From NCBI RefSeq assembly GCF_017833415.1, contig NZ_JAFICC010000017.1:51174-115173 (forward strand): a stretch of 64,000 bases of DNA. The letters are read 5' to 3'. Every line of letters begins with the position of its first letter. The first letter of the stretch is position 1. The stretch is from Flavobacterium sp. 1355. GTDB lineage: Bacteria; Bacteroidota; Bacteroidia; Flavobacteriales; Flavobacteriaceae. This document shows, piece after piece, positions 47,779-57,415 of this stretch. The notes under the pieces were generated by a model. It was not told the DNA's origin. It saw only the letters and a program-made list of their open reading frames with translations, and ran no database searches. Made by a program: the position numbers and the translations under genes.

Positions 47779-49893
47779 ATGCGTATTCTATCTCTCCTAA
47801 TCCTAATTTTCTGTTTTTTTACAAGCTGTAACAAAAAACAGAATACAGAGGAATATCACCAATATACCAATGATTTAATCAATGAAACGAGCCCATATCT
47901 TTTACAGCATGCGCACAATCCTGTAAATTGGAAAGCGTGGAATCAGGAAACTTTGGATAAGGCAAAAGCAGAAAATAAGCTGATTATTATTTCAGTGGGG
48001 TATTCTGCCTGTCACTGGTGCCACGTTATGGAACAGGAAAGTTTTGAAAACGAAGCCGTTGCCAAATTAATGAATGACCATTTTATCAGCATAAAAGTCG
48101 ACCGTGAAGAGCGTCCGGATATAGACCAAATTTATATGAACGCCGTACAATTGATGACAGGGCAGGGCGGATGGCCCTTAAATTGTATTGCACTTCCTGA
48201 TGGGCGCCCCATTTTTGGCGGGACTTATTTTACCAAAGAAGAATGGACAAAAGCCCTTACGGAACTTTCGGATTTGTATAAAAATAATCCCCAAAAAGCC
48301 AGCGAATATGCCGATAAACTCGTAAGCGGAATCCAGAAATCACAACTCATTGCGGTCAATTCGGCAAAGGCTGATTTTCAGAGTAGTGATGTAGCAACAG
48401 CCGTAAAATTATGGCAAAAACAATTCGATTATAAAGAAGGAGGTTTACTGGGCGAAACCAAATTTCCAATGCCTGCTTCTTTGCAATTTCTGCTTCGTTA
48501 CAGCACTCAAAATAAAGACGAAGCGATACAAAAACAGGTGCACACCACACTTACTAAAATGGCAAATGGCGGTATTTATGATGCTGTTGGCGGTGGTTTT
48601 TCGCGCTATACAACAGATTCAAAATGGCATATTCCGCACTTTGAAAAAATGCTGTACGACAATGCACAATTAGTGAGTTTATATGCTGATGCGTATCTGG
48701 CGTCAAGAAATGAATTGTATAAAAAAAGGGTAGTCGAAACCCTTAATTTTGTAGAAAGCGAACTCATGGCTGCTAACGGCGCTTTTTATTCTTCGCTGGA
48801 TGCGGACAGTAAAAACAAAAGCAATAAACTCGAAGAAGGCGCTTATTATGCCTGGAAAAAAGAAGAATTACAAACACTCTTAAAATCAGATTTTGCTCTT
48901 TTTCAACGCTATTTTAATGTTAATGAGGAGGGGCTGTGGGCAAATGGAAATTATATTCTGTTTACCAATCAGTCAGACAAAGAGTTTGCCCTTCAAAACA
49001 AACTGACCTTGCCTGCATTAGAAGTTAAAATTAAAAATTGGAAACAAATACTGGCCACTGCGAGAAGCAAAAGACCAAAGCCTCACCTCGATGATAAAAC
49101 CCTGACTTCATGGAATGCCTTAATGATAAAGGGCTATGTGAATGCGTACCGAGCCTTTAAAAATCCGCATTATAAAGAAATTGCTTTAAAAAACGCCAAT
49201 TTTATTGTCAACAATCAGCTTCAGAAAGACGGGAGCCTGAATCACAGTTATAAAGAAGGCAAGAGTAGTATTTCAGGATTTTCAGAAGATTACGCAACCG
49301 TTGGCGATGCTTTTATTTCGTTATATCAAATTACTTTGGATGAAAAATGGCTCACAAAATCCAAGCAAGTAACCGATTATGCACTAGCTCATTTTTGGGA
49401 TAAAAAATCTTATTTATTTTATTTTACATCTAATGCTTCAGCCAATTTAATTGCCAGAAAAATGGAAATCGCAGACAATGTAATTCCGTCTTCCAATTCA
49501 ATTCTGGCTCATAATTTATTTTTGCTCGGGCATTATTATTCGAATGAAAATTATTCTGAAATAGCTCAAAAAATGCTCAATAATGTCAAAGTAGATGCTT
49601 TGCAGTCGCCAACAGAATATTACAACTGGCTGGATCTAATGCTCAATTATACTTCTGATTACTATGAAGTTGCCATTTCCGGCAAAGAAGCTTTTGCTAA
49701 AACAAGCCAACTCCAAAGTTATTATCTGCCTAATATTTTGATTGCCGGAGCCACAAAAGAAAGTAAGCTTCCTCTTTTACAAGATCGCTATACAAATGAC
49801 GAAACGTATGTTTATGTGTGCGTGAACAAAGCCTGTAAAATGCCGCAACGAGATGTGGCTATTGCAGTAAATAAAATAAAAAATAGTCGATAA
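47779..49893 (+). CDS. DUF255 / YyaL-type thioredoxin-domain protein, lipoprotein form
   Basis: 704 residues. An N-terminal thioredoxin-like domain (about 30-190) contains NETSPYLLQHAHNPVNW and a CxxC motif (C78-H-W-C81, in SACHWCHVMEQESF). It is followed by a six-hairpin alpha/alpha toroid (about 210-690) with GGIYDAVGGGFSRY and TSWNALMIKGYVNAY. This is the SPATA20/YyaL architecture of unknown function. The leader MRILSLLILIFCFFTSC is a lipobox, so the protein appears exported and lipid-anchored, whereas many relatives look cytoplasmic. The toroid is the fold seen in GlcNAc epimerases and some glycosidases. It may not belong functionally to the polysaccharide locus. Confidence 0.88.
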   Translation: MRILSLLILIFCFFTSCNKKQNTEEYHQYTNDLINETSPYLLQHAHNPVNWKAWNQETLDKAKAENKLIIISVGYSACHWCHVMEQESFENEAVAKLMNDHFISIKVDREERPDIDQIYMNAVQLMTGQGGWPLNCIALPDGRPIFGGTYFTKEEWTKALTELSDLYKNNPQKASEYADKLVSGIQKSQLIAVNSAKADFQSSDVATAVKLWQKQFDYKEGGLLGETKFPMPASLQFLLRYSTQNKDEAIQKQVHTTLTKMANGGIYDAVGGGFSRYTTDSKWHIPHFEKMLYDNAQLVSLYADAYLASRNELYKKRVVETLNFVESELMAANGAFYSSLDADSKNKSNKLEEGAYYAWKKEELQTLLKSDFALFQRYFNVNEEGLWANGNYILFTNQSDKEFALQNKLTLPALEVKIKNWKQILATARSKRPKPHLDDKTLTSWNALMIKGYVNAYRAFKNPHYKEIALKNANFIVNNQLQKDGSLNHSYKEGKSSISGFSEDYATVGDAFISLYQITLDEKWLTKSKQVTDYALAHFWDKKSYLFYFTSNASANLIARKMEIADNVIPSSNSILAHNLFLLGHYYSNENYSEIAQKMLNNVKVDALQSPTEYYNWLDLMLNYTSDYYEVAISGKEAFAKTSQLQSYYLPNILIAGATKESKLPLLQDRYTNDETYVYVCVNKACKMPQRDVAIAVNKIKNSR

Positions 49894-49923
49894 AGTTCGA
49901 TTTGATCTTTAGGCTAACGATTT

Positions 49924-49975
49924 AAAATCATGTTTAAGACACTGACTAAAAAGTGTTTAAATATGATTTTTTTTT
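49924..49975 (+). terminator. terminator after the DUF255 gene
   Basis: A long AT-rich hairpin: the left arm from 49924 (AAATCATGTTTAAGACACT) pairs with the right arm AGTGTTTAAATATGATTT with one bulge, loop GACTAAAA, and a run of about nine T residues follows. Confidence 0.8.
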
Positions 49976-50158
49976 GTGTTTTCACATTTTTACGACTTCT
50001 GTAAAGTATTTGAATTTACGGCTTAAAATTAATAATATCCACGCGAAAAAGAAACCGCTATTTAAATATTGTTTAATATTTTGGTGGTTTTTTAATTCAT
50101 AATGTTTTTTTATTCTTTAATAATTGTTTAATTCCTAAATTATTGTTCAAACAATCGG

Positions 50159-50187
50159 TTGTGTTATCGATTCTTTTTTTATATTTG
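50159..50187 (+). promoter_or_regulatory. strong Bacteroidota-type promoter upstream of the second enzyme operon
   Basis: TTG at 50159-50161, 18-base spacer, TATATTTG at 50180-50187: both boxes match TTG / TAnnTTTG exactly, the best match I found in the window. An overlapping inverted pair AATCG...CGATT around 50154-50173 could bind a repressor. The transcript would start near 50193, about 290 bases before the GH97 ATG. Confidence 0.55.
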
Positions 50188-50192
50188 TAATA

Positions 50193-50390
50193 AATACACT
50201 TATAAATTACAGAATCGAAATTCAGCATTTGAAATATAAGATTCTACAATATATTGCTCGGTCAGCATTCTAAAAAGTAATGTTGAAATCTAAAGTTAGT
50301 GGTTGGTTATAAATTTTATTCATTTTGGATTTATAACTAAATGTTAGTTAGTTTTTTATAAAGCCGAAAGTTGGGCGCTTTCGGCTTTTC
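50193..50390 (+). ncRNA. putative 200-nt leader or small RNA ahead of the GH97-GH31 operon
   Basis: Bounded by the promoter at 50159-50187 and the terminator hairpin at 50361-50387. Contains a perfect 9-bp stem, GTTATAAAT (50306-50314) with ATTTATAAC (50329-50337). The only ORF I see is a 10-codon one from the ATG at 50280 (MLKSKVSGWL). It could be an attenuated leader, a free small RNA, or the residue of a lost operon. No known riboswitch family was recognised. Confidence 0.35.
50361..50390 (+). terminator. intrinsic terminator/attenuator 94 bases before the GH97 start
   Basis: Perfect 10-bp stem, AAGCCGAAAG (50361-50370) with CTTTCGGCTT (50378-50387), loop TTGGGCG, followed by a short T-rich stretch. 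Because it lies downstream of the only clear promoter and upstream of the first ORF, it may control read-through into the operon. Confidence 0.7.
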
Positions 50391-50483
50391 CTTAAACATT
50401 GTTTTTTGGTTATCTGCAAATAATAACGACTACTCCTATTTTGTCTTTTGACAAAGGAGAAGATTAAATGAATTATTTAAATC

Positions 50484-52412
50484 ATGAAGTTGAAAAATAT
50501 CTTAGTGTCTTTTGCTTTACTCGTCTTCTTCCATTCCTGGTCGCAGCCCATACAATTACAGTCCCCAAATAAAAAATTAGCACTCAATTTGCAAATGGGC
50601 CATGACGGTGAATGGTATCTCAAAATAAACCTTTTGGCAGATAAAAATACAGACGGGATTATCCCAAAAATAACATTAGGCCTCTCCAGAAGTGATCAGG
50701 ATTTTTCAAAAAAACTTCTCTTTTTAAAAACATCAAAAACAAAATTAATTCAGCAACATTATGAACTTCCTTTCGGCAAAAAGTCCGTGCGGGAAAATGA
50801 AGCCAATGAAATTACGGTTTCTTTTGAAAATCCGACTAAGGCCAAACTCAATCTCATCTTAAGAGCGTACAATGACGGCATTACCTTTCGATATGAATTT
50901 CCGGAGAAGAAGGGTTCGTATACTATCAATGATGAATTGACCGCTTATGAAATTCCGAAAGAAAATAAACGGTGGCTCGAAAAATGGAATCCGGCAAATG
51001 AAGGTTTGTATGCCACATCGAGTAATGAAACCGTACTACAGCAAGAATGGTGTTATCCCGCACTCTTTAATACTGCAGATAAATCGTCTTGGTTTTTAGT
51101 TCACGAAGCCGATCTGGATCGCACGTATTGCGGTACAAAATTGAGCAATACAGCCGACAGCAATACGTATAAACTCACTTTTCCGGATCCAAAAGACGGC
51201 AGAGGAAAAGGCGAAGCCAAACCCAGAATTACACTTCCGTGGAAATCTCCCTGGAGAGTTATTACTATTGGTAACCTGTCTGATATTGTTGAAAGTACCT
51301 TAATTGAAGATGTCTCAGCGTCAACTCGTTTTAAAACGACAGACTGGATAAAACCCGGAAAAGTATCGTGGAATTACTGGTCGAGCAATCACGGAACCAA
51401 AGATTTTAAAATCGTATGTGCGTTTGCAGATTTAGCCGAAAAAATGAACTGGCCTTACACGCTTTTAGACTGGGAATGGGACAGTATGACCAATGGCGGA
51501 AATCTGGAAGATGCCTTAAAATACATCCATTCAAAAGGAATAAAACCTTTGATGTGGTACAATTCGGGAGGCGATCATACGTGGGTGCCTTCTACACCAA
51601 AAGACAGAATGCTCACACATGAAAACAGGATTCAAGAATTTACGAAACTAAAAAAGCTGGGTGTTGTGGGGGTTAAAGTTGATTTTTTCGAAAGTGAAAA
51701 ACAAGATATGATTCAATATTATCTGGATATTCTCGAAGATGCGGCTCAGTTTGAAATGATGGTTTATTTTCATGGCTGCCTGGTACCGCGTGGATGGTCA
51801 AGAACGTACCCGAATTTAATGACTTATGAAGCTGTTCGTGGAGCAGAATGGTACAATAACGGACCAGAATTTTCGACCACAGCTCCAGAGCATAACACGA
51901 TTTTGCCTTTTACCAGAAATGCAGTCGGTGCCATGGATTATACGCCGGTAACTTTTACGAATTCGCAATTTCCGCATCATACTTCTTACGGACATGAACT
52001 CGCACTTTCGGTACTTTTTGAATCTCCTTTGCAACATTTAGCTGATAGGCCGGAAGGATATTATGCATTACCCGAGGACGCTAAAACTTTCCTGAAAGAA
52101 GTACCCACAACATGGGACGATACCAAATTAATTGACGGTTATCCCGGAGAGGAAGTCACGATAGCGCGCAGAAAAGGAGAAGTTTGGTACGTGGGCGGCA
52201 TTACGGCTGCTGAAAGCAAGGAGATAACAAAAAATATCAACTTATCATTTTTAAAATCAGGCGTTAATTATCGAGCAATTGTTATTGCTGATGGAAGTCA
52301 TGACAAAGCTTTTGCATCAAAAATTATGTTGGTTGATAAAAATTCGACGCTTGAAGTAAAATTGCTTCGCCGTGGTGGATTTGCAATTTCATTAACTCCA
52401 ATGGATAAATAG
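50484..52412 (+). CDS. GH97 glycosidase, retaining (Asp-nucleophile) type, second copy
   Basis: Exported alpha-glycosidase of 642 residues, first gene of the second enzyme operon. The signal peptide ends near residue 20 (HSWSQ). N-terminal beta-sandwich, then barrel motifs PLMWYNSGGDHTW, VGVKVDFFESEKQDM with D400 as candidate nucleophile, YFHGCLVPRGWSRTYPN and YEAVRGAEWYN. Like the GH97 at 22644 it carries Asp in KVDFF, so a retaining alpha-galactosidase-like mechanism is more likely than SusB-type inversion. The two GH97 proteins are clearly diverged. The gene ends 6 bases before the GH31 start. The partner GH31 suggests action on alpha-linked side chains. Confidence 0.9.
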   Translation: MKLKNILVSFALLVFFHSWSQPIQLQSPNKKLALNLQMGHDGEWYLKINLLADKNTDGIIPKITLGLSRSDQDFSKKLLFLKTSKTKLIQQHYELPFGKKSVRENEANEITVSFENPTKAKLNLILRAYNDGITFRYEFPEKKGSYTINDELTAYEIPKENKRWLEKWNPANEGLYATSSNETVLQQEWCYPALFNTADKSSWFLVHEADLDRTYCGTKLSNTADSNTYKLTFPDPKDGRGKGEAKPRITLPWKSPWRVITIGNLSDIVESTLIEDVSASTRFKTTDWIKPGKVSWNYWSSNHGTKDFKIVCAFADLAEKMNWPYTLLDWEWDSMTNGGNLEDALKYIHSKGIKPLMWYNSGGDHTWVPSTPKDRMLTHENRIQEFTKLKKLGVVGVKVDFFESEKQDMIQYYLDILEDAAQFEMMVYFHGCLVPRGWSRTYPNLMTYEAVRGAEWYNNGPEFSTTAPEHNTILPFTRNAVGAMDYTPVTFTNSQFPHHTSYGHELALSVLFESPLQHLADRPEGYYALPEDAKTFLKEVPTTWDDTKLIDGYPGEEVTIARRKGEVWYVGGITAAESKEITKNINLSFLKSGVNYRAIVIADGSHDKAFASKIMLVDKNSTLEVKLLRRGGFAISLTPMDK

Positions 52413-52418
52413 CCTGTT

Positions 52419-55019
52419 ATGAAAAAGAGTATCTACATTTTATTTTTAGGCTTTTGGTTTACTTCCGCGAAAGCGCAACAGTACACCAAACATTCCTTAA
52501 CCAAGGATCGTTTATCGATAGAGGTTACAGAAGGCGTATTGCATATTATTCCGCTTACCGAGAAATCAGTTCGTGTACAATATCAAATAAAAAATAAGAA
52601 AGAAGAACAAGAATTTGTCCTGATCAATAAACCTGCTGCGCCCGGTTTTGCATTAAAAGAAACGGACAACAGTTTAGAAATCAGTACAAAAAGTATTGTA
52701 GTGAACTACGATAAAAAAACAGGCGTACTAACTTATAGCGATAAATCGGGTAAAATATTCCTGAGCGAAAAAGCAAATACAAGGTTATTAAAACCCGATA
52801 TTATTCTTGGAGATCCTTGTTTTATCGCTGAGCAAGGTTTTGAATCTCCGCAGGATGAATATTTATTTGGATTAGGACAGTTTCAGGATGGTTTATATAA
52901 CCTAAAAAATACGACCCGAAAATTAATTCAGGTCAATACACAAATCGCCATTCCGTTTTTGGTTTCGAACAAAGGATATGGATTAATGTGGAATCAGTAC
53001 GGGCTGACTTATTTTAATCCGACCCATCAGGAAATTCCTTTGGTTAAGAATAGTAAAAGTGAAAGCGAAAAACAGGAAATTGAAGTGACCACAACTTCGG
53101 GTACACAGAAAGTTTCACAGCAGCAATCCATCTATTCCGGAAATTTTTCTGTTGACAAAGACGGAGAATATTCCCTATTTCTGGATCTGGGAGATATGGA
53201 CAGCCGTCATTTGGTTCTAATTGATAATATCGATGTCATCAATCAGTCTAATTTGTGGCTGCCGCCCGCCGTGGGTAAATTAGTGCACTTAAAAGCAGGC
53301 GAACATGTTGTAAAAGTAATTTGCAAATCGACCAATACGCCATCGCTCAGTCTCAAACCTTCTAATAACGAAACGGTTTTTAAATCTCCCAACGCAAAAT
53401 CGTTGGATTATGTCGTTTTTGCCGGAGATAATACAGACGAAATCATAGCGAATTACCGCAATCTGACGGGTAATGTGCCGATGCTTCCAAAATGGGCATT
53501 TGGATTTTGGCAATGTCGGGAGCGTTATACTTCCGGAGAACATTTGGTTTCAACGGTTAAGGAATTTAGAAAACGCAATTTACCGGTAGATGTAATCGTG
53601 CAGGATTGGCAATATTGGGGTAAATACGGCTGGGGAGTACCAAAATTTGATGAAACCCATTATCCGGAACCCGAAAAATTCATAAAAGAAATTCACGATT
53701 TAAACGCTCATTTCTCCATTTCTGTTTGGGAAAATTTAAATAAGGAATCTGAAATTGGTAAAGAATATGTATCCAAAAATTTATTTATTCCCAACTGTCC
53801 CTGGATTGACATTTATAACCCCGAAACGCAGCAAACACACTGGAATGCTCTAAATAAAAATTTATTTGTATTGGGAGTAGATTCCTGGTGGATGGACGCG
53901 ACCGAACCGGAAAATGATGCGTTAAAAGGCAAACAGACGTATTTTGGTTTGGGTGTTTTTTACCGTTTAACCTATCCTTTATTTGTAAGCAAAGCGGTTT
54001 ACGAAGGCCAAAGAAATACCAATCCCGAAAAACGAGTTGCCATTTTGACCCGATCGGCTTTTTTAGGGCAGCAACGTTATGGTACGATCAATTGGTCGGG
54101 CGATATAGGCTGGGACTGGGATGCTTATAAACGTCAAATTGTGGCGGGATTAAATTATAACCTGACCGGAATGCCGTATTGGACAACTGATATAGGCGGT
54201 TTCTTTCGCCCGGGCCCGACGCAATATACAGACGAAAAATACCATGAAATACTCACGCGCTGGTTTCAGTGGGGCGTTTTCAATCCGATATTTCGAATGC
54301 ACGGTTATCAAACAGAAACCGAGCCTTGGAAATATGGAGAAAAAGTAGAAAATAATATGCGATCTATGCTCAACCTGAGGTATCGATTGCTTCCTTATAT
54401 CTATTCAGAAGCCTGGCAAATCACTAAAAATAACGCAACACTCATGCGGCCTTTGGTTATGGATTTTAAGGACGACACCACTGCTGTAAGTTCAGCCTAC
54501 GAATATATGTTTGGAAAAGCATTTTTAGTAGCGCCCGTTACTTCGCCCAATGTTACCACTTGGGATGTTTATCTGCCAAAACAAAATGCCTGGTTTGATT
54601 TCTGGACCGGAAAACGATTTGAGGGAGGACAGACTATTTCGGTTCCGGCGCCATTAGATAAAATTCCCGTTTTTGTAAAAGAAGGTTCAATTGTACCCAT
54701 GGGGAAGGTGATTCAGCATACAAACTCAAAACAGGACGAACTTGAAATTCGGATTTATACCGGTAAAGATGCAGCCTTTACATTTTATAATGACGAAGGC
54801 GATAACTACAATTATGAAAAAGGAAAACATATTGAGATTCCTATGCGTTGGAGCGAAAAAAAACAAACCCTGACGCTGGAAAAACAATTAGGAAGCTATA
54901 AAAACCAAACAGCAGAATATACTATGAACATTGTCTGGATTTCCGGAAAAGAAAACGATACCATTTCTGAAACCATAAAGTATGTTGGGAAGAAAGTAAT
55001 AATCAAAAAGAGGAAGTAA
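52419..55019 (+). CDS. GH31 family alpha-xylosidase (or alpha-glucosidase) with PA14-like insert
   Basis: Exported 866-residue retaining alpha-glycosidase. The signal peptide ends near residue 19 (SAKAQ). The N-terminal beta-sandwich contains a PA14-like insert (about 225-345, SVDKDGEYSLFLDLGDMDSR). The catalytic barrel has nucleophile D493 in WWMDATEPE and acid/base D562 in WSGDIGWDWD, plus QDWQYWGKYGWG near the entrance. C-terminal DUF5110-type beta domains complete it. A PA14 insert in GH31 is a feature of characterised xyloglucan alpha-xylosidases such as the Cellvibrio enzyme, so alpha-xylosidase is the preferred call, but GH31 members in xylan loci also exist with other specificities. 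Confidence 0.9.
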   Translation: MKKSIYILFLGFWFTSAKAQQYTKHSLTKDRLSIEVTEGVLHIIPLTEKSVRVQYQIKNKKEEQEFVLINKPAAPGFALKETDNSLEISTKSIVVNYDKKTGVLTYSDKSGKIFLSEKANTRLLKPDIILGDPCFIAEQGFESPQDEYLFGLGQFQDGLYNLKNTTRKLIQVNTQIAIPFLVSNKGYGLMWNQYGLTYFNPTHQEIPLVKNSKSESEKQEIEVTTTSGTQKVSQQQSIYSGNFSVDKDGEYSLFLDLGDMDSRHLVLIDNIDVINQSNLWLPPAVGKLVHLKAGEHVVKVICKSTNTPSLSLKPSNNETVFKSPNAKSLDYVVFAGDNTDEIIANYRNLTGNVPMLPKWAFGFWQCRERYTSGEHLVSTVKEFRKRNLPVDVIVQDWQYWGKYGWGVPKFDETHYPEPEKFIKEIHDLNAHFSISVWENLNKESEIGKEYVSKNLFIPNCPWIDIYNPETQQTHWNALNKNLFVLGVDSWWMDATEPENDALKGKQTYFGLGVFYRLTYPLFVSKAVYEGQRNTNPEKRVAILTRSAFLGQQRYGTINWSGDIGWDWDAYKRQIVAGLNYNLTGMPYWTTDIGGFFRPGPTQYTDEKYHEILTRWFQWGVFNPIFRMHGYQTETEPWKYGEKVENNMRSMLNLRYRLLPYIYSEAWQITKNNATLMRPLVMDFKDDTTAVSSAYEYMFGKAFLVAPVTSPNVTTWDVYLPKQNAWFDFWTGKRFEGGQTISVPAPLDKIPVFVKEGSIVPMGKVIQHTNSKQDELEIRIYTGKDAAFTFYNDEGDNYNYEKGKHIEIPMRWSEKKQTLTLEKQLGSYKNQTAEYTMNIVWISGKENDTISETIKYVGKKVIIKKRK

Positions 55020-55087
55020 TGAATTGAATTTTTTAAAAAATAAAAACCACACTGTTACCTATTAACTATACAAACCAAAAAAGAACC

Positions 55088-56050
55088 ATGAAAAACCACA
55101 CTAAACTTTTATTTGCGCTGGTCAGTTTTCTGCCAGCACTTCAAATTACGGCACAGAATCCTATAATCAAAAATATTTTTACTGCAGATCCGGCACCTAT
55201 TGTTCATAAAGGCACTTTGTATTTGTATACAGGACATGATGTTGCCACTGAGCAGGATACGAACTATAAAATGGCCGACTGGCGCGTGTATTCGACCACA
55301 GATATGGCTACATGGAAAGATCATGGAGCACCGCTTTCGCCCAGTACTTTTTCATGGGCAACGGGAGATGCGTATGCGGCACAATGTATCGAGCGAAACG
55401 GAAAGTTTTACTGGTTTGTCTCTACGTTTCACAAAAAAGATGAGGTGAGCGGAGGCGGCGCTGCAATAGGAGTAGCAGTTTCTGACAGTCCGACCGGACC
55501 TTTTAAGGATGCGATTGGTAAAGCATTAATCATCAACGAAATGACTACCGACATGACCTATGCCTGGGACGATATTGACCCAACAGTTTTTGTAGATGAT
55601 GATGGTCAGGCCTACATGTATTGGGGAAATGGAAGCTGTAAATGGGTAAAACTGAAAAAAAACATGATTGAATTGGATAGCCCAATCACCACTTTTAAAC
55701 CTAAAAATTATATCGAAGGACCGTGGGTGTATAAACGAAAAGGCATTTATTATTTAGTCTATGCCAGTGCGGGAACAAAACCGGAAATGATTGAATACTG
55801 CACGGCCAAAAGTCCAACCGGACCATGGACGTATCAGGGCATTATTCAGGAAAATGTAAACAACAGTTTTACGACACATCCCGGAATTATTGATTATAAA
55901 GGCAAATCGTACTTTTTTTATCACAACGGAAGTTTACCCACAAGCGGCAGTTACAGACGTTCGGTTTGTGTAGATTATATGTATTATAATGAAGATGGCA
56001 CCATTCAAAAAATAATTCAGACTACAGAAGGCGTGAGCAAAATCAAGTAA
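55088..56050 (+). CDS. GH43 family beta-xylosidase/arabinofuranosidase, single-domain
   Basis: Exported 320-residue enzyme. The signal peptide ends near residue 22 (LQITAQ). It consists of the propeller only, without the C-terminal sandwich seen in the other two GH43 proteins. Catalytic residues: D34 in TADPAPI, D164 in WDDIDPTVFVDDDG and E210 in IEGPWVYK. The short form with DPAPI/IEGPW is typical of GH43 enzymes releasing xylose or arabinose from oligosaccharides, often found beside GH8. The gene is 68 bases after GH31 and 44 before GH8, fitting co-transcription. Confidence 0.92.
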   Translation: MKNHTKLLFALVSFLPALQITAQNPIIKNIFTADPAPIVHKGTLYLYTGHDVATEQDTNYKMADWRVYSTTDMATWKDHGAPLSPSTFSWATGDAYAAQCIERNGKFYWFVSTFHKKDEVSGGGAAIGVAVSDSPTGPFKDAIGKALIINEMTTDMTYAWDDIDPTVFVDDDGQAYMYWGNGSCKWVKLKKNMIELDSPITTFKPKNYIEGPWVYKRKGIYYLVYASAGTKPEMIEYCTAKSPTGPWTYQGIIQENVNNSFTTHPGIIDYKGKSYFFYHNGSLPTSGSYRRSVCVDYMYYNEDGTIQKIIQTTEGVSKIK

Positions 56051-56094
56051 AGAAATCAATTTCAATTTTTCTTATTCAATAAAAATCAATTATC

Positions 56095-57390
56095 ATGATA
56101 CATAAAAAATATACAGGGAAAACTTTTCTCATAATTCGGACTTTGGCTTTTATTGTCTTGATTCTTGTTCCAATTTTAGGAATGAGTCAAAGCAAGAAGA
56201 AAACAGAAAAATCAGAAGCAAAAAGACCACAATACCGCAACCTTTTTAAAGAAGCCGGTTATAGTCAGTCTGAAATAGACCAAAAATTAGCCAAAGCTTA
56301 TTATGATGTTTTTGAAGGGCCTAATAAAGTGTATTTTGAAGAAGGCGATTCTTTAGGATATGTTTCAGATGTCAAAAATAAAGATGCCCGTACCGAAGGA
56401 ATGTCATACGGCATGATGGTCGCGGTTCAGCTTAATAAAAAAGAAGTTTTTGACCGCATTTGGCGTTGGTCGGTCAAATACATGCAACATCAGGACGGAC
56501 CAAGAGAGGGTTATTTTGCGTGGAGCGTTAATCCGGAAACCAAAAAACAAAACTCGGCCGGTTCTGCTTCAGACGGAGAATTGTATTATATAACCAGTTT
56601 GCTTTTTGCCTCTAACAAATGGGGAAATAATACCGGAATTCACTACTATAATGAAGCCCGAAGAATACTCGATGCGATGTGGAAAAAAGACGGGACCGGA
56701 AATATTCATAACATCATCAATACCGAGCACAAACAAATCTCTTTCGTGCCTGAAGGAGGCGGTTACAACTGGACAGATCCTTCGTATCATGTTCCTGCTT
56801 TTTATGAAATATGGGCTTTGTACGCAAAAGACGGCCACGAAGAGTTTTATGCAGCATGTGCGGAAGTTTCCCGTAATTTTCTGCACAAAGCCACTCATCC
56901 GGTAACAGGTTTAAATTCAGATTACACCGAATTTACCGGAGAACCGCACCCAACACCGTGGATGCCGGGAGGATTTCGTTACGATTCCTGGCGTGTGCCT
57001 ATGAACATTGCAATGGATTATACCTGGTACGGAAAAGATAAAAAATGGCAGGAAGAATATGCCGCAAAATTCCAAAATTTTCTGAGATCGAAAGGTTTGG
57101 AAACTTTTGACGATCAGTTTAATCTCGATGGTTCTAAACCGGAATTTATTCTTCAGGCCGGACCCGTTAAAAAACTCAGACATTCCATAGGCTTAGTCGC
57201 CACTTCGGCCACAGCCTCACTGGTTAATCCGGACAAGAAAAGTATGGATTTCGTTCACGCACTTTGGAAGGCAAAGCTTGAACCTTATGAAGATGGATAC
57301 TTTGATCCGTATTATGATGGCTTAATGTATCTCTTTAGTTTAATGCATCTTAGCGGGAATTATCAAATCATAAATCCGACAGTTCAATAA
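56095..57390 (+). CDS. GH8 xylanase / reducing-end-xylose-releasing exo-oligoxylanase
   Basis: Acts on beta-1,4-xylan or xylo-oligosaccharides by inversion. The leader is hydrophobic at about residues 12-32 (IIRTLAFIVLILVPILGMSQ). The (alpha/alpha)6 barrel carries acid E101 in ARTEGMSYGMM, D160 in SASDGELYY and base D297 in FRYDSWRVPMN. 431 residues is close to known Rex enzymes (EC 3.2.1.156), plus the leader. It is the only candidate backbone-cleaving xylanase in the window, since no GH10, GH11 or GH30 was seen. Exo versus endo action depends on a loop that cannot be judged without alignment. Confidence 0.88.
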   Translation: MIHKKYTGKTFLIIRTLAFIVLILVPILGMSQSKKKTEKSEAKRPQYRNLFKEAGYSQSEIDQKLAKAYYDVFEGPNKVYFEEGDSLGYVSDVKNKDARTEGMSYGMMVAVQLNKKEVFDRIWRWSVKYMQHQDGPREGYFAWSVNPETKKQNSAGSASDGELYYITSLLFASNKWGNNTGIHYYNEARRILDAMWKKDGTGNIHNIINTEHKQISFVPEGGGYNWTDPSYHVPAFYEIWALYAKDGHEEFYAACAEVSRNFLHKATHPVTGLNSDYTEFTGEPHPTPWMPGGFRYDSWRVPMNIAMDYTWYGKDKKWQEEYAAKFQNFLRSKGLETFDDQFNLDGSKPEFILQAGPVKKLRHSIGLVATSATASLVNPDKKSMDFVHALWKAKLEPYEDGYFDPYYDGLMYLFSLMHLSGNYQIINPTVQ

Positions 57391-57415
57391 ATTTTTAAAC
57401 TTAAAAAATAAAAAT

